Assembly: GCA_039028635.1 (NCBI GenBank) | Contig: JBCCHV010000069.1 | Span: forward strand, 1 to 34,710 | Source of the DNA: Acidobacteriota bacterium | GTDB taxonomy: Bacteria; Acidobacteriota; Thermoanaerobaculia; Multivoradales; JBCCEF01 | Reading direction: 5' to 3' | Length of the DNA: 34,710 nt | Shown here: piece after piece, positions 18,059 through 26,720 of the stretch | Layout of the letters: every line of letters starts with the position of its first letter | Numbering within the stretch: position 1 is the stretch's first letter | The notes under the pieces: model-generated | Database searches by the model: none | What the model was told of the DNA's origin: nothing | The model's input: only the letters and a program-made list of their open reading frames with translations | Position numbers and translations under genes: made by a program

Positions 18059-18110
18059 TTACTCATTGTCAAGTAGGTACGATGTGATAACCTACTTACA
18101 ATATGAGTAA
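18059..18110. promoter_or_regulatory. Nested dyad operator between hxlR-type gene and divergent pair
   Basis: Outer arms TTACTCAT (18059-18066) and ATGAGTAA (18103-18110), and inner arms AAGTAGGT (18071-18078) and ACCTACTT (18090-18097), are all perfect and share one centre to within half a base. The outer right arm contains the start codon of the HxlR gene. TTGTCA (18066-18071) with TAACCT 16 bases on could be its promoter. TTGACA on the other strand (18072-18067) could serve the divergent genes. HxlR proteins bind such dyads as dimers, so autoregulation is likely. Confidence 0.65.
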
Positions 18111-18498
18111 GAAAGCCATCCGCCACGAGGGTCTGTGTCCCATCGAGCGCGTCTTGAGCGTCTTCGCCGGCAAATGGAAACCCGCCATCCTCTTCGCCTT
18201 GGAGGCTGAAGGGACGCTGCGTTTCAACGAGCTGAGGCGTCAGATACCGGGCGTCAGTCAGCGGATGCTCACGCAGCAGCTGCGCGAGCTCGAGAGAGAC
18301 GGTCTTGTGTCACGCGAGCAGTTCCTGGAGATTCCTCCTCGCGTGGAGTACAAGCTGACATCGCTCGGCCAGAGCCTGAGCCCGGTGGAAGCGGCGATCG
18401 ACGCCTGGGGTCAAGCGCATATGCCGCGGATTGAAAAGGCGCGGCAGCAATACGACGACCTACAGCAGGAGCGTTCAGCCGGGGGCAAGGCCCGGTAA
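18103..18498 (+). CDS. HxlR-family winged-helix transcriptional regulator
   Basis: The 131-residue protein has the compact HxlR (DUF24) layout: an N-terminal Cys in GLCPIERVLSVFAGKWKPAIL (residues 10-30, Cys12), FNELRRQIPGVSQRMLTQQLRELERDGLV as the winged-helix core, and PPRVEYKLTSLGQSL as the wing. Cys12 is at the position that senses electrophiles or redox stress in several members. It diverges from the luciferase-domain and solute-binding-like pair across a dyad that covers its own start codon, so it probably represses itself and the pair. No Shine-Dalgarno is visible, and a TAACCT hexamer 9 bases upstream suggests a very short leader. Confidence 0.9.
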   Translation: MSKKAIRHEGLCPIERVLSVFAGKWKPAILFALEAEGTLRFNELRRQIPGVSQRMLTQQLRELERDGLVSREQFLEIPPRVEYKLTSLGQSLSPVEAAIDAWGQAHMPRIEKARQQYDDLQQERSAGGKAR

Positions 18499-18580
18499 TA
18501 AGAAAGTTCTCACCTCGGGCCAAGTCGACGGCAGATCGAATAGAGATCGACTCGGGGTGCTGTTTCCGCTCCAGAAGAGC

Positions 18581-20896
18581 TCAGGCCTCTGCCTGCGACC
18601 TAGCGGCCTCGGCGGGGCAGGCCTCGATGCGTGCGGGAACGTGCTTGTGCCAAGGAGTTCCGACGAAGGGATCCCGATGGTCGGCACTGGTCAGCTCATT
18701 GGTCGGCACGCCGGCCATTCCGCCGGGCTCGAAGGCGAGGCCGAAACCGTTGGGCAACGAGACGTGACCGGCCCGCATCGTGTCAGTCACGTCGACGTCC
18801 ACGATCACCGACCCGCGTCGGGTCGACAATCGCACGCGATCTCCGGTCTCGACTCCGTGGGACGACGCGTCGGCAGGGGAAATGCGCAACTCGGCTCCTC
18901 GCGGCCGTACCGTCGGATCGCGGAGAATAGTGTTGGTCGTCGAGGACCTCCGCTCGCCGGCGGACAGCACCAAGGGATAGTCCGGGTCGGGGGCGGGCGC
19001 CCCGTCGGCCAGCGCGGTGACGGAGTCGAAGAGCTCCGGCAGGGCCAATTGGAAGCGTCCTCCGGGAGTCCGGACTCGGTCCCAGGTCTCGTCGTACTCG
19101 GACTCGGAGAAGACGATGCCTCTCCCGGACAGAACGTCGTCGAAGAGTCGCTCGGCAGCCCGCAGCGCGAATCCCGTGTAGCCAGCCCGGGCCGCACTGG
19201 AACGTTCCGCGCGCAGGTAGGCGTGGCACACCGGCCATAATGCGGCCGCCTCGCGGGTGCCGGCGGGAAGACAGGGTCCGAGAGCGCGGTAGAGGAGAAC
19301 CGGGAGGAAGCCAAACCAGTCCGGCCGCTTTCGCAGGAGCAGGGCCAGCGCAGCGGCGAGAGCCGGACGGCCGAGCCTCGCCGCGATTCTCAGGGGTCGA
19401 AGGTGGCGATCGGTGATGCCTGCCAGTCTCTCGACCAGGCGGCTGTGGATCTCGGCTTCCGGAAGGGTTCCCGGCGCGGGGTCGAATAGGGCGCGGCGCA
19501 GGTGGAAGGTGTTGCGGGGAAACTCGATGTTGAAGAAGGTGCACTCCGCTTTCTCGAACTGGCTGGCCGCCGGCAGAACGTAGTCCGCGCAGCGTGCGGT
19601 CTCGGTCATCGCGACGTCGAGGACCACGGAAAACTCCAGGGCGGCCATCGCCTCCCGCATCCGCGGACTGTCCGCGATGGAATGCACCGGATTCCCGCTC
19701 TGGATGATCATGGCGCGGAAACGCTCGGGGTGGTCCGCGAGGATTTCCTCGGCCATGACGTTACAAGGGATCAGGCCGATCACGATCTTCGACCCGGTGA
19801 CAGGACTGACGCGCTGGCGTCGACGGCGCTCCGCGGACTTACCGGCCACGTTCCCCTTGCTGGCCGCGGAGAGTGAGAGGAAGGGAACGAACGCGTTGTT
19901 TGACCCTTGCTTTCCGAAGTGTCCGGTGAGCATCCACACCAGCCGGTGGAGGTAGCTCGCGAGGGTGGAATGCTGGTTCATCTGCAACCCGAGGTCTTCG
20001 AAGGTGGCGACGCTTTGGGCGGCCGCGATGCGCCGCGCCGTCCGTCGCAGGAGCTCTTCGGGGACGTTGCAGATCGCGGCGTAGGCGGGGACGTCGATGT
20101 CCGCAAAGAGGGGAGCGACGCGATCGAAGCCGTCGGCGTGCGCCGCGACCCAGTCGTGCGCGACCAGATCCTCCTGAACCAGGATGGCTACGAGCGCTGC
20201 CAGACACCAGGCATCGGTGCCGGGCTCGAGTTGGAGATGGATATCTGCGCGGGCCGCCGTCTCCGAGCGCCTCGGATCGACGACGATCAGAGTGCGGTTC
20301 GGATCCTTCTTGAACGCGTTGATCACCGCACGAGCGCGAGCGAATCCGTGCGAGTGCCAAGGGTTCTTGCCGAGGAAGAGCCCCACTTCGGCGTGCTCGA
20401 AGTCACCGTGCACACCGGCCCCGAGCATCTTGCCGTTCACCCAGAACTCACCGGACTTCTCCTGAGCGAGGGCGTTGGAGCGATAACGGACGCCGAGCGC
20501 CTTGAGGGTAGACTCGCAGTAGGTACCTCCCAAGTGGTTCCCCTGGCCGCCGCCGCCGTAGAAGAGGATCTTCTCACCGCCGTGCCGTTCCCGGATGCTC
20601 GCCAGACGGTCGGCGACCTCGCGGATCGCCGTATCCCAGCTGACCGGCTCGAAGGACCCGTCCGGCCGGCGCCGGAGTGGGGTGGTGATCCGATCCGCGG
20701 CCGACTGGTAGGCAGTGATCCGCCGCGCCTTTTCGCACACATATCCCTGGGAACCCGGGTGATCAGGGTCTCCACGCACCTCGGTGATCGCTCGGCCCTC
20801 CGTCCGAACCTCGAGTCCGCAGTTGAGGGAGCAGAAGATGCAGGCGGTCTTTTGCCAGCCCTGGGCATTGGCCGCGGAAGTCGGTTCTGTGCTCAT
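18581..20896 (-). CDS. Molybdopterin-dependent oxidoreductase with N-terminal 4Fe-4S site
   Basis: The 771-residue protein belongs to the DMSO reductase/formate dehydrogenase superfamily. Cys19, Cys22, Cys26 (CIFCSLNC) and Cys54 bind a 4Fe-4S cluster. Molybdopterin-binding stretches include LFYGGGGQGNHLGG (111-124), LFLGKNPWHSH, LIVVDPRRSETAARADIHLQLEPGTD, IIQSGNPVHS, VLPAASQFEKAECTFFN and the C-terminal dinucleotide-binding domain with LSAGERRSSTTNT and LPNGFG. No Tat signal is present, so it is cytoplasmic. The region where formate and nitrate enzymes carry the Mo-binding Cys or Sec reads ALAQEKSGEFW, with no Cys, so the Mo ligand differs. The substrate is unknown. Its ATG overlaps the stop of the marR gene by four bases, so expression is coupled to that regulator. 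Confidence 0.85.
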   Translation of the reverse strand: MSTEPTSAANAQGWQKTACIFCSLNCGLEVRTEGRAITEVRGDPDHPGSQGYVCEKARRITAYQSAADRITTPLRRRPDGSFEPVSWDTAIREVADRLASIRERHGGEKILFYGGGGQGNHLGGTYCESTLKALGVRYRSNALAQEKSGEFWVNGKMLGAGVHGDFEHAEVGLFLGKNPWHSHGFARARAVINAFKKDPNRTLIVVDPRRSETAARADIHLQLEPGTDAWCLAALVAILVQEDLVAHDWVAAHADGFDRVAPLFADIDVPAYAAICNVPEELLRRTARRIAAAQSVATFEDLGLQMNQHSTLASYLHRLVWMLTGHFGKQGSNNAFVPFLSLSAASKGNVAGKSAERRRRQRVSPVTGSKIVIGLIPCNVMAEEILADHPERFRAMIIQSGNPVHSIADSPRMREAMAALEFSVVLDVAMTETARCADYVLPAASQFEKAECTFFNIEFPRNTFHLRRALFDPAPGTLPEAEIHSRLVERLAGITDRHLRPLRIAARLGRPALAAALALLLRKRPDWFGFLPVLLYRALGPCLPAGTREAAALWPVCHAYLRAERSSAARAGYTGFALRAAERLFDDVLSGRGIVFSESEYDETWDRVRTPGGRFQLALPELFDSVTALADGAPAPDPDYPLVLSAGERRSSTTNTILRDPTVRPRGAELRISPADASSHGVETGDRVRLSTRRGSVIVDVDVTDTMRAGHVSLPNGFGLAFEPGGMAGVPTNELTSADHRDPFVGTPWHKHVPARIEACPAEAARSQAEA

Positions 20897-21336
20897 GGGC
20901 TCTCCAGTGGGGCGGTCTCTTTTCCGACCGCGATCAGGTTCTCGAGGAATCGGGCCACGGTGGCGAGTTCATCGTCGGTAAAGCCGCTCGCGATGCGGGC
21001 GTTGGCGTGATCGAGCAGACGCCGGCCGCGCTCGGCCTTCGCGACGCCGGCGTCCGTCAGCTCGAGCGGTGCCTTGCGACGGTCGTTCGGGTCGACAACC
21101 CGCCGGGCGACGCCTTTGCGGACGAGTTGTTTGGCGAGTCGGCTGACCACCGCGTGGTCGACGTGGAGCGCGTCCGCGAGGGCCTGGATGCCGAGTCCCG
21201 GTCGGGAGGAAAGCGCCCACAGAGCGGTGAGCTCGAGGGTCGTCAGGCTGACGGCGGCACGGGTCTCGCGCTCCATGCGGCTTCTCAGGGCGTGATGAGC
21301 GCGATGAATCAGTAGGAAGAAGCGGGGTCGGGACAT
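20893..21336 (-). CDS. MarR-family transcriptional regulator
   Basis: The 147-residue protein has the MarR arrangement: a dimerisation helix (FFLLIHRAHHALRSRMERE), a winged helix with LGIQALADALHVDHAVVSRLAKQLVRKGVARRV in sequence, and the wing motif DPNDRRKAPLELTDAG (about 90-105). A C-terminal dimer helix follows. It is the first gene of a two-gene unit, with a four-base overlap into the molybdopterin oxidoreductase. A 32-bp near-perfect palindrome covers its own start codon, and no ribosome site is present, so it is probably leaderless and autoregulated. Confidence 0.92.
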   Translation of the reverse strand: MSRPRFFLLIHRAHHALRSRMERETRAAVSLTTLELTALWALSSRPGLGIQALADALHVDHAVVSRLAKQLVRKGVARRVVDPNDRRKAPLELTDAGVAKAERGRRLLDHANARIASGFTDDELATVARFLENLIAVGKETAPLESP

Positions 21337-21362
21337 TTACGTGATATATCACGAAAATGTCC
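21331..21362. promoter_or_regulatory. 32-bp palindromic operator overlapping the marR start codon
   Basis: The left half GGACATTTACGTGATA (21331-21346) and the reverse complement of the right half (21347-21362) match at 15 of 16 positions. The marR ATG (21336-21334) lies inside the left end. On the minus strand TATATC sits 6 bases before the ATG, consistent with a leaderless -10 in the centre of the operator. Repressor binding would block both polymerase and the start site. Confidence 0.75.
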
Positions 21363-21610
21363 CTCCTGGAAGGCGCACAGGCAAGTTTTGGACCGTGTTC
21401 CCGGCCGCTGACCGTGGTCCTGTGACGCCTCAGCCAGCCGCCCAGGCGGAGCCTCAGGGTATTCGTCTGACATGGCCGTTCTCCGGTAGCCACCCGCTGC
21501 CCGCGAGTCCCTGTTCGACGACCAGCGCGACACCCTGCAATTTCAAGACGCCAACACCTCCGGCCGGCGGGCGCGGCATCCCGGGATCGAACGCTGAAAG
21601 GGCGAGCGAC

Positions 21611-22891
21611 TCAGGTCACTTGGCGGCGCCGCCGAACGGCCCGATAAAGGGGCCAACCGACGACCGCCAGCAGCCCTCCCGCTGCAATCAGGATGACCTG
21701 CTCATTGGGCGCCGGTAGCGCCGTCGCGGAGGTCACCGCGCGCAGCAGCAGGCTGACCCCGAGCACGCAGGCCACCGCCACCACCAGGGCGAGGACGAGA
21801 TTGCTGACGGGACCGTTGAGGCCTCGCTCGCCCATCAGGCGACGATCGTTGACGGCGAGGAGCAGGAAGATCGCCACCAGCGGCAGGAGAACCCCGTTGA
21901 GGGCCTGGGCGACGAGGATGACCGGCACCGGCCGAATGCCCGACAGACCGAAGAGCAGCCCGACCGCCAGCACCCCACCCCAGACGGCGCGAAAGCGCCC
22001 ACCGCGCTCCTGCCAGCCCTCACCACCGAAGGCACCGCGGGCGGTGATCGCCGCCGCCAGCGGTGCGGTGACGGCGGATGACAGACCGGCAGCGAAGAGC
22101 CCCCAGGCGAAGAGCGATCGGGCGCCGCGACCGAGGCGGTCTTGGAGGACGTCGGCCACGGCGGCGAAAGACAGGTGCCCCTCGACGGCGGCGCCGGCCA
22201 CCAACACCGCCATCGAGATCAGGCCTCCCAGACCCACTGCCACGGCGAGGCCGAAGCGCAGCTCGCCGAGGGATTGACCGCGCGCCAGACCGGAACCGAG
22301 AAAGAGGTTGTAGGGCACCACGGTGGTGCCGATGAGGCCGAGCACCAGCAGCCCCGATCCAGCCGGCAGGCGGGGCAGCAGCGCCCCCCGCGCCAGCTCG
22401 CCGAGGGGCGGCTCGAGACGGATCGCCGCCACCAGGAAGGCGACTCCCATCACCGCCACCAGCAGACTGAGACTGCGCGCCGTCGCCCGCGGCGAGCCGG
22501 CGAGCAGCAGCAGCGCCGCCACCGCGCCGGTCGCCAAGGTCCACAGCTCACGCGAGCCCGGCAGGGCGAGAATCACGCCGGAGACTCCGCCCAGGATGTT
22601 GCCGGCCTCGTAGGCGGCACAGCCGATCACCACCCCGCCGATCATCAGCAGAACCATCCAGCGACCGCCAGCCCAGTCGCGCAGCGCCGAGGCCAGGTCG
22701 CGACCGGAGACCACCGTCAGGCGAGCGCTCGCCTCCTGCAGCACGAAAGTGGTGACGGTCGAGAACAGCAGCGCCCAGAGCAGTGCGTATCGATGGCCGG
22801 CACCGGCCGCCGCGGCGGTCGCCACGGTACCCGGACCGATGAAGGCGGCAGCGATGGCAGACCACAGCAGCACCGACAGCAAACGCTTCAC
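21611..22891 (-). CDS. NRAMP-related membrane transporter with atypical ion-site residues
   Basis: The 426-residue protein has about eleven to twelve membrane helices and the NRAMP fold signatures in altered form. The TM1 motif, normally DPGN, reads GPGT (19-22, in AAFIGPGTVATAAAAGA). The TM6 motif, normally MPH, reads VPYN (192-195, in TTVVPYNLFLGSGLA). The usual metal-binding Asp, Asn, Met and His are therefore absent, and a substrate other than Mn2+ or Fe2+ is likely. The GTG start overlaps the hyuB stop (GTGA), with GGGGGAG before it. The B. subtilis NRAMP-like YcsG, recalled from memory, also sits beside a 5-oxoprolinase subunit, so this gene may import the hydrolase substrate. A start 5 codons earlier (TTG 22906) is possible. 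Confidence 0.85.
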   Translation of the reverse strand: MKRLLSVLLWSAIAAAFIGPGTVATAAAAGAGHRYALLWALLFSTVTTFVLQEASARLTVVSGRDLASALRDWAGGRWMVLLMIGGVVIGCAAYEAGNILGGVSGVILALPGSRELWTLATGAVAALLLLAGSPRATARSLSLLVAVMGVAFLVAAIRLEPPLGELARGALLPRLPAGSGLLVLGLIGTTVVPYNLFLGSGLARGQSLGELRFGLAVAVGLGGLISMAVLVAGAAVEGHLSFAAVADVLQDRLGRGARSLFAWGLFAAGLSSAVTAPLAAAITARGAFGGEGWQERGGRFRAVWGGVLAVGLLFGLSGIRPVPVILVAQALNGVLLPLVAIFLLLAVNDRRLMGERGLNGPVSNLVLALVVAVACVLGVSLLLRAVTSATALPAPNEQVILIAAGGLLAVVGWPLYRAVRRRRQVT

Positions 22892-24429
22892 GAGGGCTCC
22901 CCCCAACCGCCGCCACCCGGCGTTTCGAGAATCAGCCGATCCCCCGGTTGCAGGCGGCGCCCGTCGACGGAGGCCAGCTCTTCCACCTCGCCATCGCGCC
23001 GCACCACCCGCTGGCGGCCGCGCGCGCCGGCCTCGCCACCGGCGACGCCGAAGGGCGCCTCGACGCGGTGCTGGGTCAATACCGAGAGCTCGACCGACTC
23101 CAAGAAAGTCATCTCCCGCACGATGCCGTCTCCTCCCGCAAAGCGACCCGCGCCGCCCGAACCGCGGCGCACCTCGAAGCGTTCGAGACGCACCGGATAG
23201 CGATGCTCGAGGATCTCCGGGTCGGTGATCCGAGTGTTGGTCATGTGGCTGTGAACGGCGTCCGCGCCAGCGAAGCCGGGCCCGGCACCGACCCCACCAC
23301 CCACCGTTTCGTAGTAGCCGAAGCTGTCGTTGCCGAACAGCACGTTGTTCATCGTGCCCTGACTGCAGGCGGCCAATCCGAAGGCTTCGAGGAGCGTATC
23401 GACCACCCGCTGGCTGGTCTCGACGTTGCCGCCCACCACCGCCGGATCGCGCGCCGGATCCTCCCCGAAGGGCGGATCGAGCAGGCCCGGCGGGACTCGC
23501 AGGTCGACCGCCGCCATCAGCCCCTCGTTGAGCGGCACGGGCTCGTCCACCAGCAGCCGCAGCACATAGAGCAGAGCGCTCCGCACGACCCCGGGAGGAG
23601 CGTTGAGATTGCCCGGATGAACCCGTGCGGTGCCGGCGAAGTCAACCTCCAGCCGATCGCCCCGCTGGGCCACGGCGACGGCGATCGGGCTGCCGTCGTC
23701 GAGACGCTGCAGGCCGCGGGACGGGTGGCGCGGCCGCGCTCGAAGCACCGAGCGCAGCAACCCGGAAGCTCTTTGCGCCAAGGCGGTCATGTTGCGTCGC
23801 ACCGCCTCGGCACCGTGCTGATCGAGCAAGGCGAGCAGCGCTTCGACACCGCGCTGGTTGGCGGCCAGGGCGGCATCGAGGTCGGCGACGTTCTCTTCCG
23901 GCGAGCGCGACGGGAACGGCGCCTCGAGCAGTCGGCGACGCAACTCGTCCCAGCGCGGCTCTCCCTCGGCGACCAGCCGAAAGGGAGGCAGCACGACACC
24001 CTCCTCGATCAAAACGCGAGCATCCGGCGGCATCGAGCCGGGCCGCTTGCCGCCGATCTCGGCATGGTGCGCCCGATTGGCGACGTAGGCGATCGCCTGG
24101 CCTTCGAAGAACACCGGGCTCACCACCGTCACGTCCGGCAGGTGCGAGCCGCCCCAGCCCGGGTGGTTGGTGACCACCGCATCGCCGGGCCGAAAGGTCA
24201 CCGCCTGGCGCAGGCGGCGCACGCACAGTCCGAGAGCCCCGAGATGGACCGGTATGTGCGGCGCGTTGACTACCAATCGGCCGTCGCCGTCGAGCACGGC
24301 GCAGGAGAAGTCGAGGCGCTCGCGCACGTTGGTGGAGACGGCGGTGCGCTGCAGCATCTCCCCCATCTCGGCCGCCACGGCGGCGAAGCGATGGGTGAAC
24401 AGCTCGAGCTCGATGGGGTGGCTCGTCAT
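22888..24429 (-). CDS. hyuB: Hydantoinase B / oxoprolinase-type subunit B
   Basis: The 513-residue protein belongs to the HyuB/OplB family, the partner of HyuA in ATP-dependent opening of 5-oxoproline or N-methylhydantoin-like rings, or the related acetone carboxylase chemistry. Family cues include an N-terminal ELFTHRFAAVAAEMGEMLQRTAVSTNVRERLDFSCA segment, HIPVHLGALG, VVTNHPGWGGSHLPDVTV, NRAHHAEIGGKRPGSMP, GGNVETSQRVVD, TMNNVLFGN and a final LILETPGGGGWG. The exact substrate cannot be read from sequence. The ATG at 24429 overlaps the hyuA stop by four bases (ATGA), and the GTG of the NRAMP-like gene overlaps its own stop, so the genes are translationally coupled. Confidence 0.92.
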   Translation of the reverse strand: MTSHPIELELFTHRFAAVAAEMGEMLQRTAVSTNVRERLDFSCAVLDGDGRLVVNAPHIPVHLGALGLCVRRLRQAVTFRPGDAVVTNHPGWGGSHLPDVTVVSPVFFEGQAIAYVANRAHHAEIGGKRPGSMPPDARVLIEEGVVLPPFRLVAEGEPRWDELRRRLLEAPFPSRSPEENVADLDAALAANQRGVEALLALLDQHGAEAVRRNMTALAQRASGLLRSVLRARPRHPSRGLQRLDDGSPIAVAVAQRGDRLEVDFAGTARVHPGNLNAPPGVVRSALLYVLRLLVDEPVPLNEGLMAAVDLRVPPGLLDPPFGEDPARDPAVVGGNVETSQRVVDTLLEAFGLAACSQGTMNNVLFGNDSFGYYETVGGGVGAGPGFAGADAVHSHMTNTRITDPEILEHRYPVRLERFEVRRGSGGAGRFAGGDGIVREMTFLESVELSVLTQHRVEAPFGVAGGEAGARGRQRVVRRDGEVEELASVDGRRLQPGDRLILETPGGGGWGEPS

Positions 24430-26714
24430 CCTTCCTCCCGACTCAAGATCAGGGCGCCGCTGGCGTCGGCGCGACAGCTCCAGCCGACCGCGACCACCGT
24501 GGTGCTGTGCTCCTCGACCACCAGCGCCGGCCCGGAAATAACGTGCTCGCCGGCGAGGGCCCGGCGTTCCCACACCGGCGATTCCAGCCAGCGCCCGGCA
24601 CCGGCCTCGCCAAAAAGGGCCGACCGCCGGCCCACCGGGTTGCCGTCGGCGATCGCCACCTGGCGCTGCCCAGGGCCGCGACCCGTCGCCGGAGGCTGGC
24701 TGGCGATCACCCGCAATTCGACGACCTCGAGAGGTCGATTCTCGGGATGGTAGCCGTAGCGACCGCGGTAGGCCGCCAGGAATGCGTTGGCGAGGAGCTC
24801 ACCGGTGCCCGCGAAGGGCACGGCGAGGGTCGACTCCTGGCCGGCGAAGCGCAGGGTCGCGACCCGCTGGCGGATCTCGACATCACCAGCCTCGAGGGCT
24901 CCCTCGGCGGCCGCGGAGCTGGCGGCCACCACCGCCTGCCGGGCCTCGGCGGTGAGCTCGTCGAAGAAGGCCGGCAGGTTCGCTCCGCATTCGTCCAGCC
25001 TGGCGAGGAGCTGGCGGGAAGCAAACCGTTCGATGCGCGCCGCCTCCAGCCCGAGAGCGCTCAGCAACCCGGCATCGCGCGGCATCACCACCCGCGATAT
25101 GCCGAGAAGCCCGGCCACCGAACAGGCGTGCTGGCCGCCAGCGCCACCGAAAGCCACCAACGCGAAATCCGCCGGATCACTACCCAGCCGCACCGAGATG
25201 CGACGAATCGCCTCGGCCATGCGCTCATCGGCGATGGCGAGCAGGCCGAGCAACAGGTCATCCTCGGAAGGGGTCGACCCGAGGCCTGCGGCGACCTCCG
25301 ACAGCAGACGATCGCAGGCCTGACGGGCGGCCGCCGGATCGACCGGAATTCCGAAGCGATCCGGATCGAGTCGGCCGAGCAGCAGGTTGACGTCAGTCAC
25401 CGTCAGCGGACCGCCGGCGCCGTAGCAGGCCGGCCCCGGCCGGGCGCCGGCGCTTTCCGGCCCCACCACCAAGGCGACGCCATCGAAGCGACAGATCGAG
25501 CCACCGCCGGCGGCCACCGTCTCGATGGCCAGCGCCGGCGCCGCCAGCCGAGCCTCGCCGACACGCTGCTCGAAGCGGTACTCGAGCTCGCCATCGCAGC
25601 GCGCCACGTCGGTGCTGGTGCCCCCCATGTCGAAGGAGATGATGCGCTCGAAGCCTGCCAGGCGACCGGACCGCAGGGCGCCGACGACGCCCCCCGCCGG
25701 TCCCGACAGCAGGCTGTCCTTGGGGCGGTAGTCACGACGCGGCACCAGGCCGCCGGCGCTGGTCATGACCTCGAGTCGGCTGGCGGCCCCGAGGGCCTGC
25801 GCCACGCGGTCGAGGTAATCATCGATCACCGGCGCCAGGTAGGCGTCGACCACCGCCGTCTCGGCGCGCCTCAGCCAGCCGATGCGGGGCGTCAGATCCG
25901 CCGAGGCAGAAACGTGGCGCAGCCCTGCCTTGCGCAACAGCTCGGCAACGCGATCCTCGCCGTCTGGAAAGCGATCGCTGTGCAGCAGCGCCACCGCCGC
26001 CGATTCGAAGCCGGCGGCGATCAAGACGGCGACGTCCCGCCGCACCTGCTCCTCGTCGAGGGGTACCAGAATCTCGCCGGCGGCCGAGCAGCGCGCCGAC
26101 ACCGCCACCGCGGTCTCGTAGAGGGGCTCCGCCTTGCGCACCTCGAGGGCGAAGAGCTCCGGCCGTTGCTGGTCGCCGATGGTGAGCAGATCGGTGAAGC
26201 CGACGGTGACGAAGAATGCAGTGCGCGCCCCCCGACGCTCGAGCAAGGCGTTAGTGCCGCGGGTCGTCGCCAGGCGCAGGTTCATCGCCGGCAGGGGCTC
26301 GTCGCGAGGCGTACCGGTCACCCAGCGCGCGGCGAGCAGCGGCGCTTCCTCGTCACTGCTCAGCTCGACGGCCGACGCCGCGCCGATCAGGTCACCGGGC
26401 GGCGCAGGGAGGTCGCCGTCGAGGTCGAGCCAACCGCTGGCGGCGGCGTGACGGCGCACCCTCGCGCCGCCCTCGGCCCCCAGCCAGCGCAGCTCGAAGC
26501 CGCGTAGGAAATCGTCCGGCAGGGTCCGGGAGAAGGGCGCCAGGCGAACCCGGCGCGCTCCCTCGGCGGCTACGACGGTGGCACGCAGGGCGCTCGAGCT
26601 GAGCACCTTGGCGCGCCACCGCTCACCCTGCGGCGATTCCGCCAGGCAGTCCGTGAAGGTCCCGCCGGTGTCGATCCAGAGACGCCACAGCCGCGGCGTC
26701 CCCTCCTCAGGCAC
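24426..26714 (-). CDS. hyuA: Hydantoinase A / oxoprolinase-type subunit A
   Basis: HyuA is the ATP-using subunit of the hydantoinase/oxoprolinase family, with an actin-like ATPase fold. The 762-residue protein has the first phosphate loop DTGGTFTD (15-22), ATTRGTNALLERRGARTAFFVTVGF in sequence, and LTPRIGWLRRAETAVVDAYLAP. The second loop is FDMGGTSTDV, followed by IETVAAGGGSI, FGGAGGQHAC and a C-terminal domain with FAGQESTLAVPF, GRYGYHPENRPLEVVELRV and VVEEHSTTVVAVGW. HyuA and HyuB are fused in eukaryotic 5-oxoprolinase but separate here. It starts at GTG, 6 bases after the aquaporin stop. 5-oxoproline, hydantoins or related lactams are all possible substrates. Confidence 0.92.
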   Translation of the reverse strand: MPEEGTPRLWRLWIDTGGTFTDCLAESPQGERWRAKVLSSSALRATVVAAEGARRVRLAPFSRTLPDDFLRGFELRWLGAEGGARVRRHAAASGWLDLDGDLPAPPGDLIGAASAVELSSDEEAPLLAARWVTGTPRDEPLPAMNLRLATTRGTNALLERRGARTAFFVTVGFTDLLTIGDQQRPELFALEVRKAEPLYETAVAVSARCSAAGEILVPLDEEQVRRDVAVLIAAGFESAAVALLHSDRFPDGEDRVAELLRKAGLRHVSASADLTPRIGWLRRAETAVVDAYLAPVIDDYLDRVAQALGAASRLEVMTSAGGLVPRRDYRPKDSLLSGPAGGVVGALRSGRLAGFERIISFDMGGTSTDVARCDGELEYRFEQRVGEARLAAPALAIETVAAGGGSICRFDGVALVVGPESAGARPGPACYGAGGPLTVTDVNLLLGRLDPDRFGIPVDPAAARQACDRLLSEVAAGLGSTPSEDDLLLGLLAIADERMAEAIRRISVRLGSDPADFALVAFGGAGGQHACSVAGLLGISRVVMPRDAGLLSALGLEAARIERFASRQLLARLDECGANLPAFFDELTAEARQAVVAASSAAAEGALEAGDVEIRQRVATLRFAGQESTLAVPFAGTGELLANAFLAAYRGRYGYHPENRPLEVVELRVIASQPPATGRGPGQRQVAIADGNPVGRRSALFGEAGAGRWLESPVWERRALAGEHVISGPALVVEEHSTTVVAVGWSCRADASGALILSREEG

Positions 26715-26720
26715 AGGCCA

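Noticed and set aside
22142-26507. Long frames on the plus strand opposite hyuA, hyuB and the NRAMP-like gene
   Set aside because: These are antisense shadows of high-GC genes with Arg/Gly/Ala-rich composition and no family signature.
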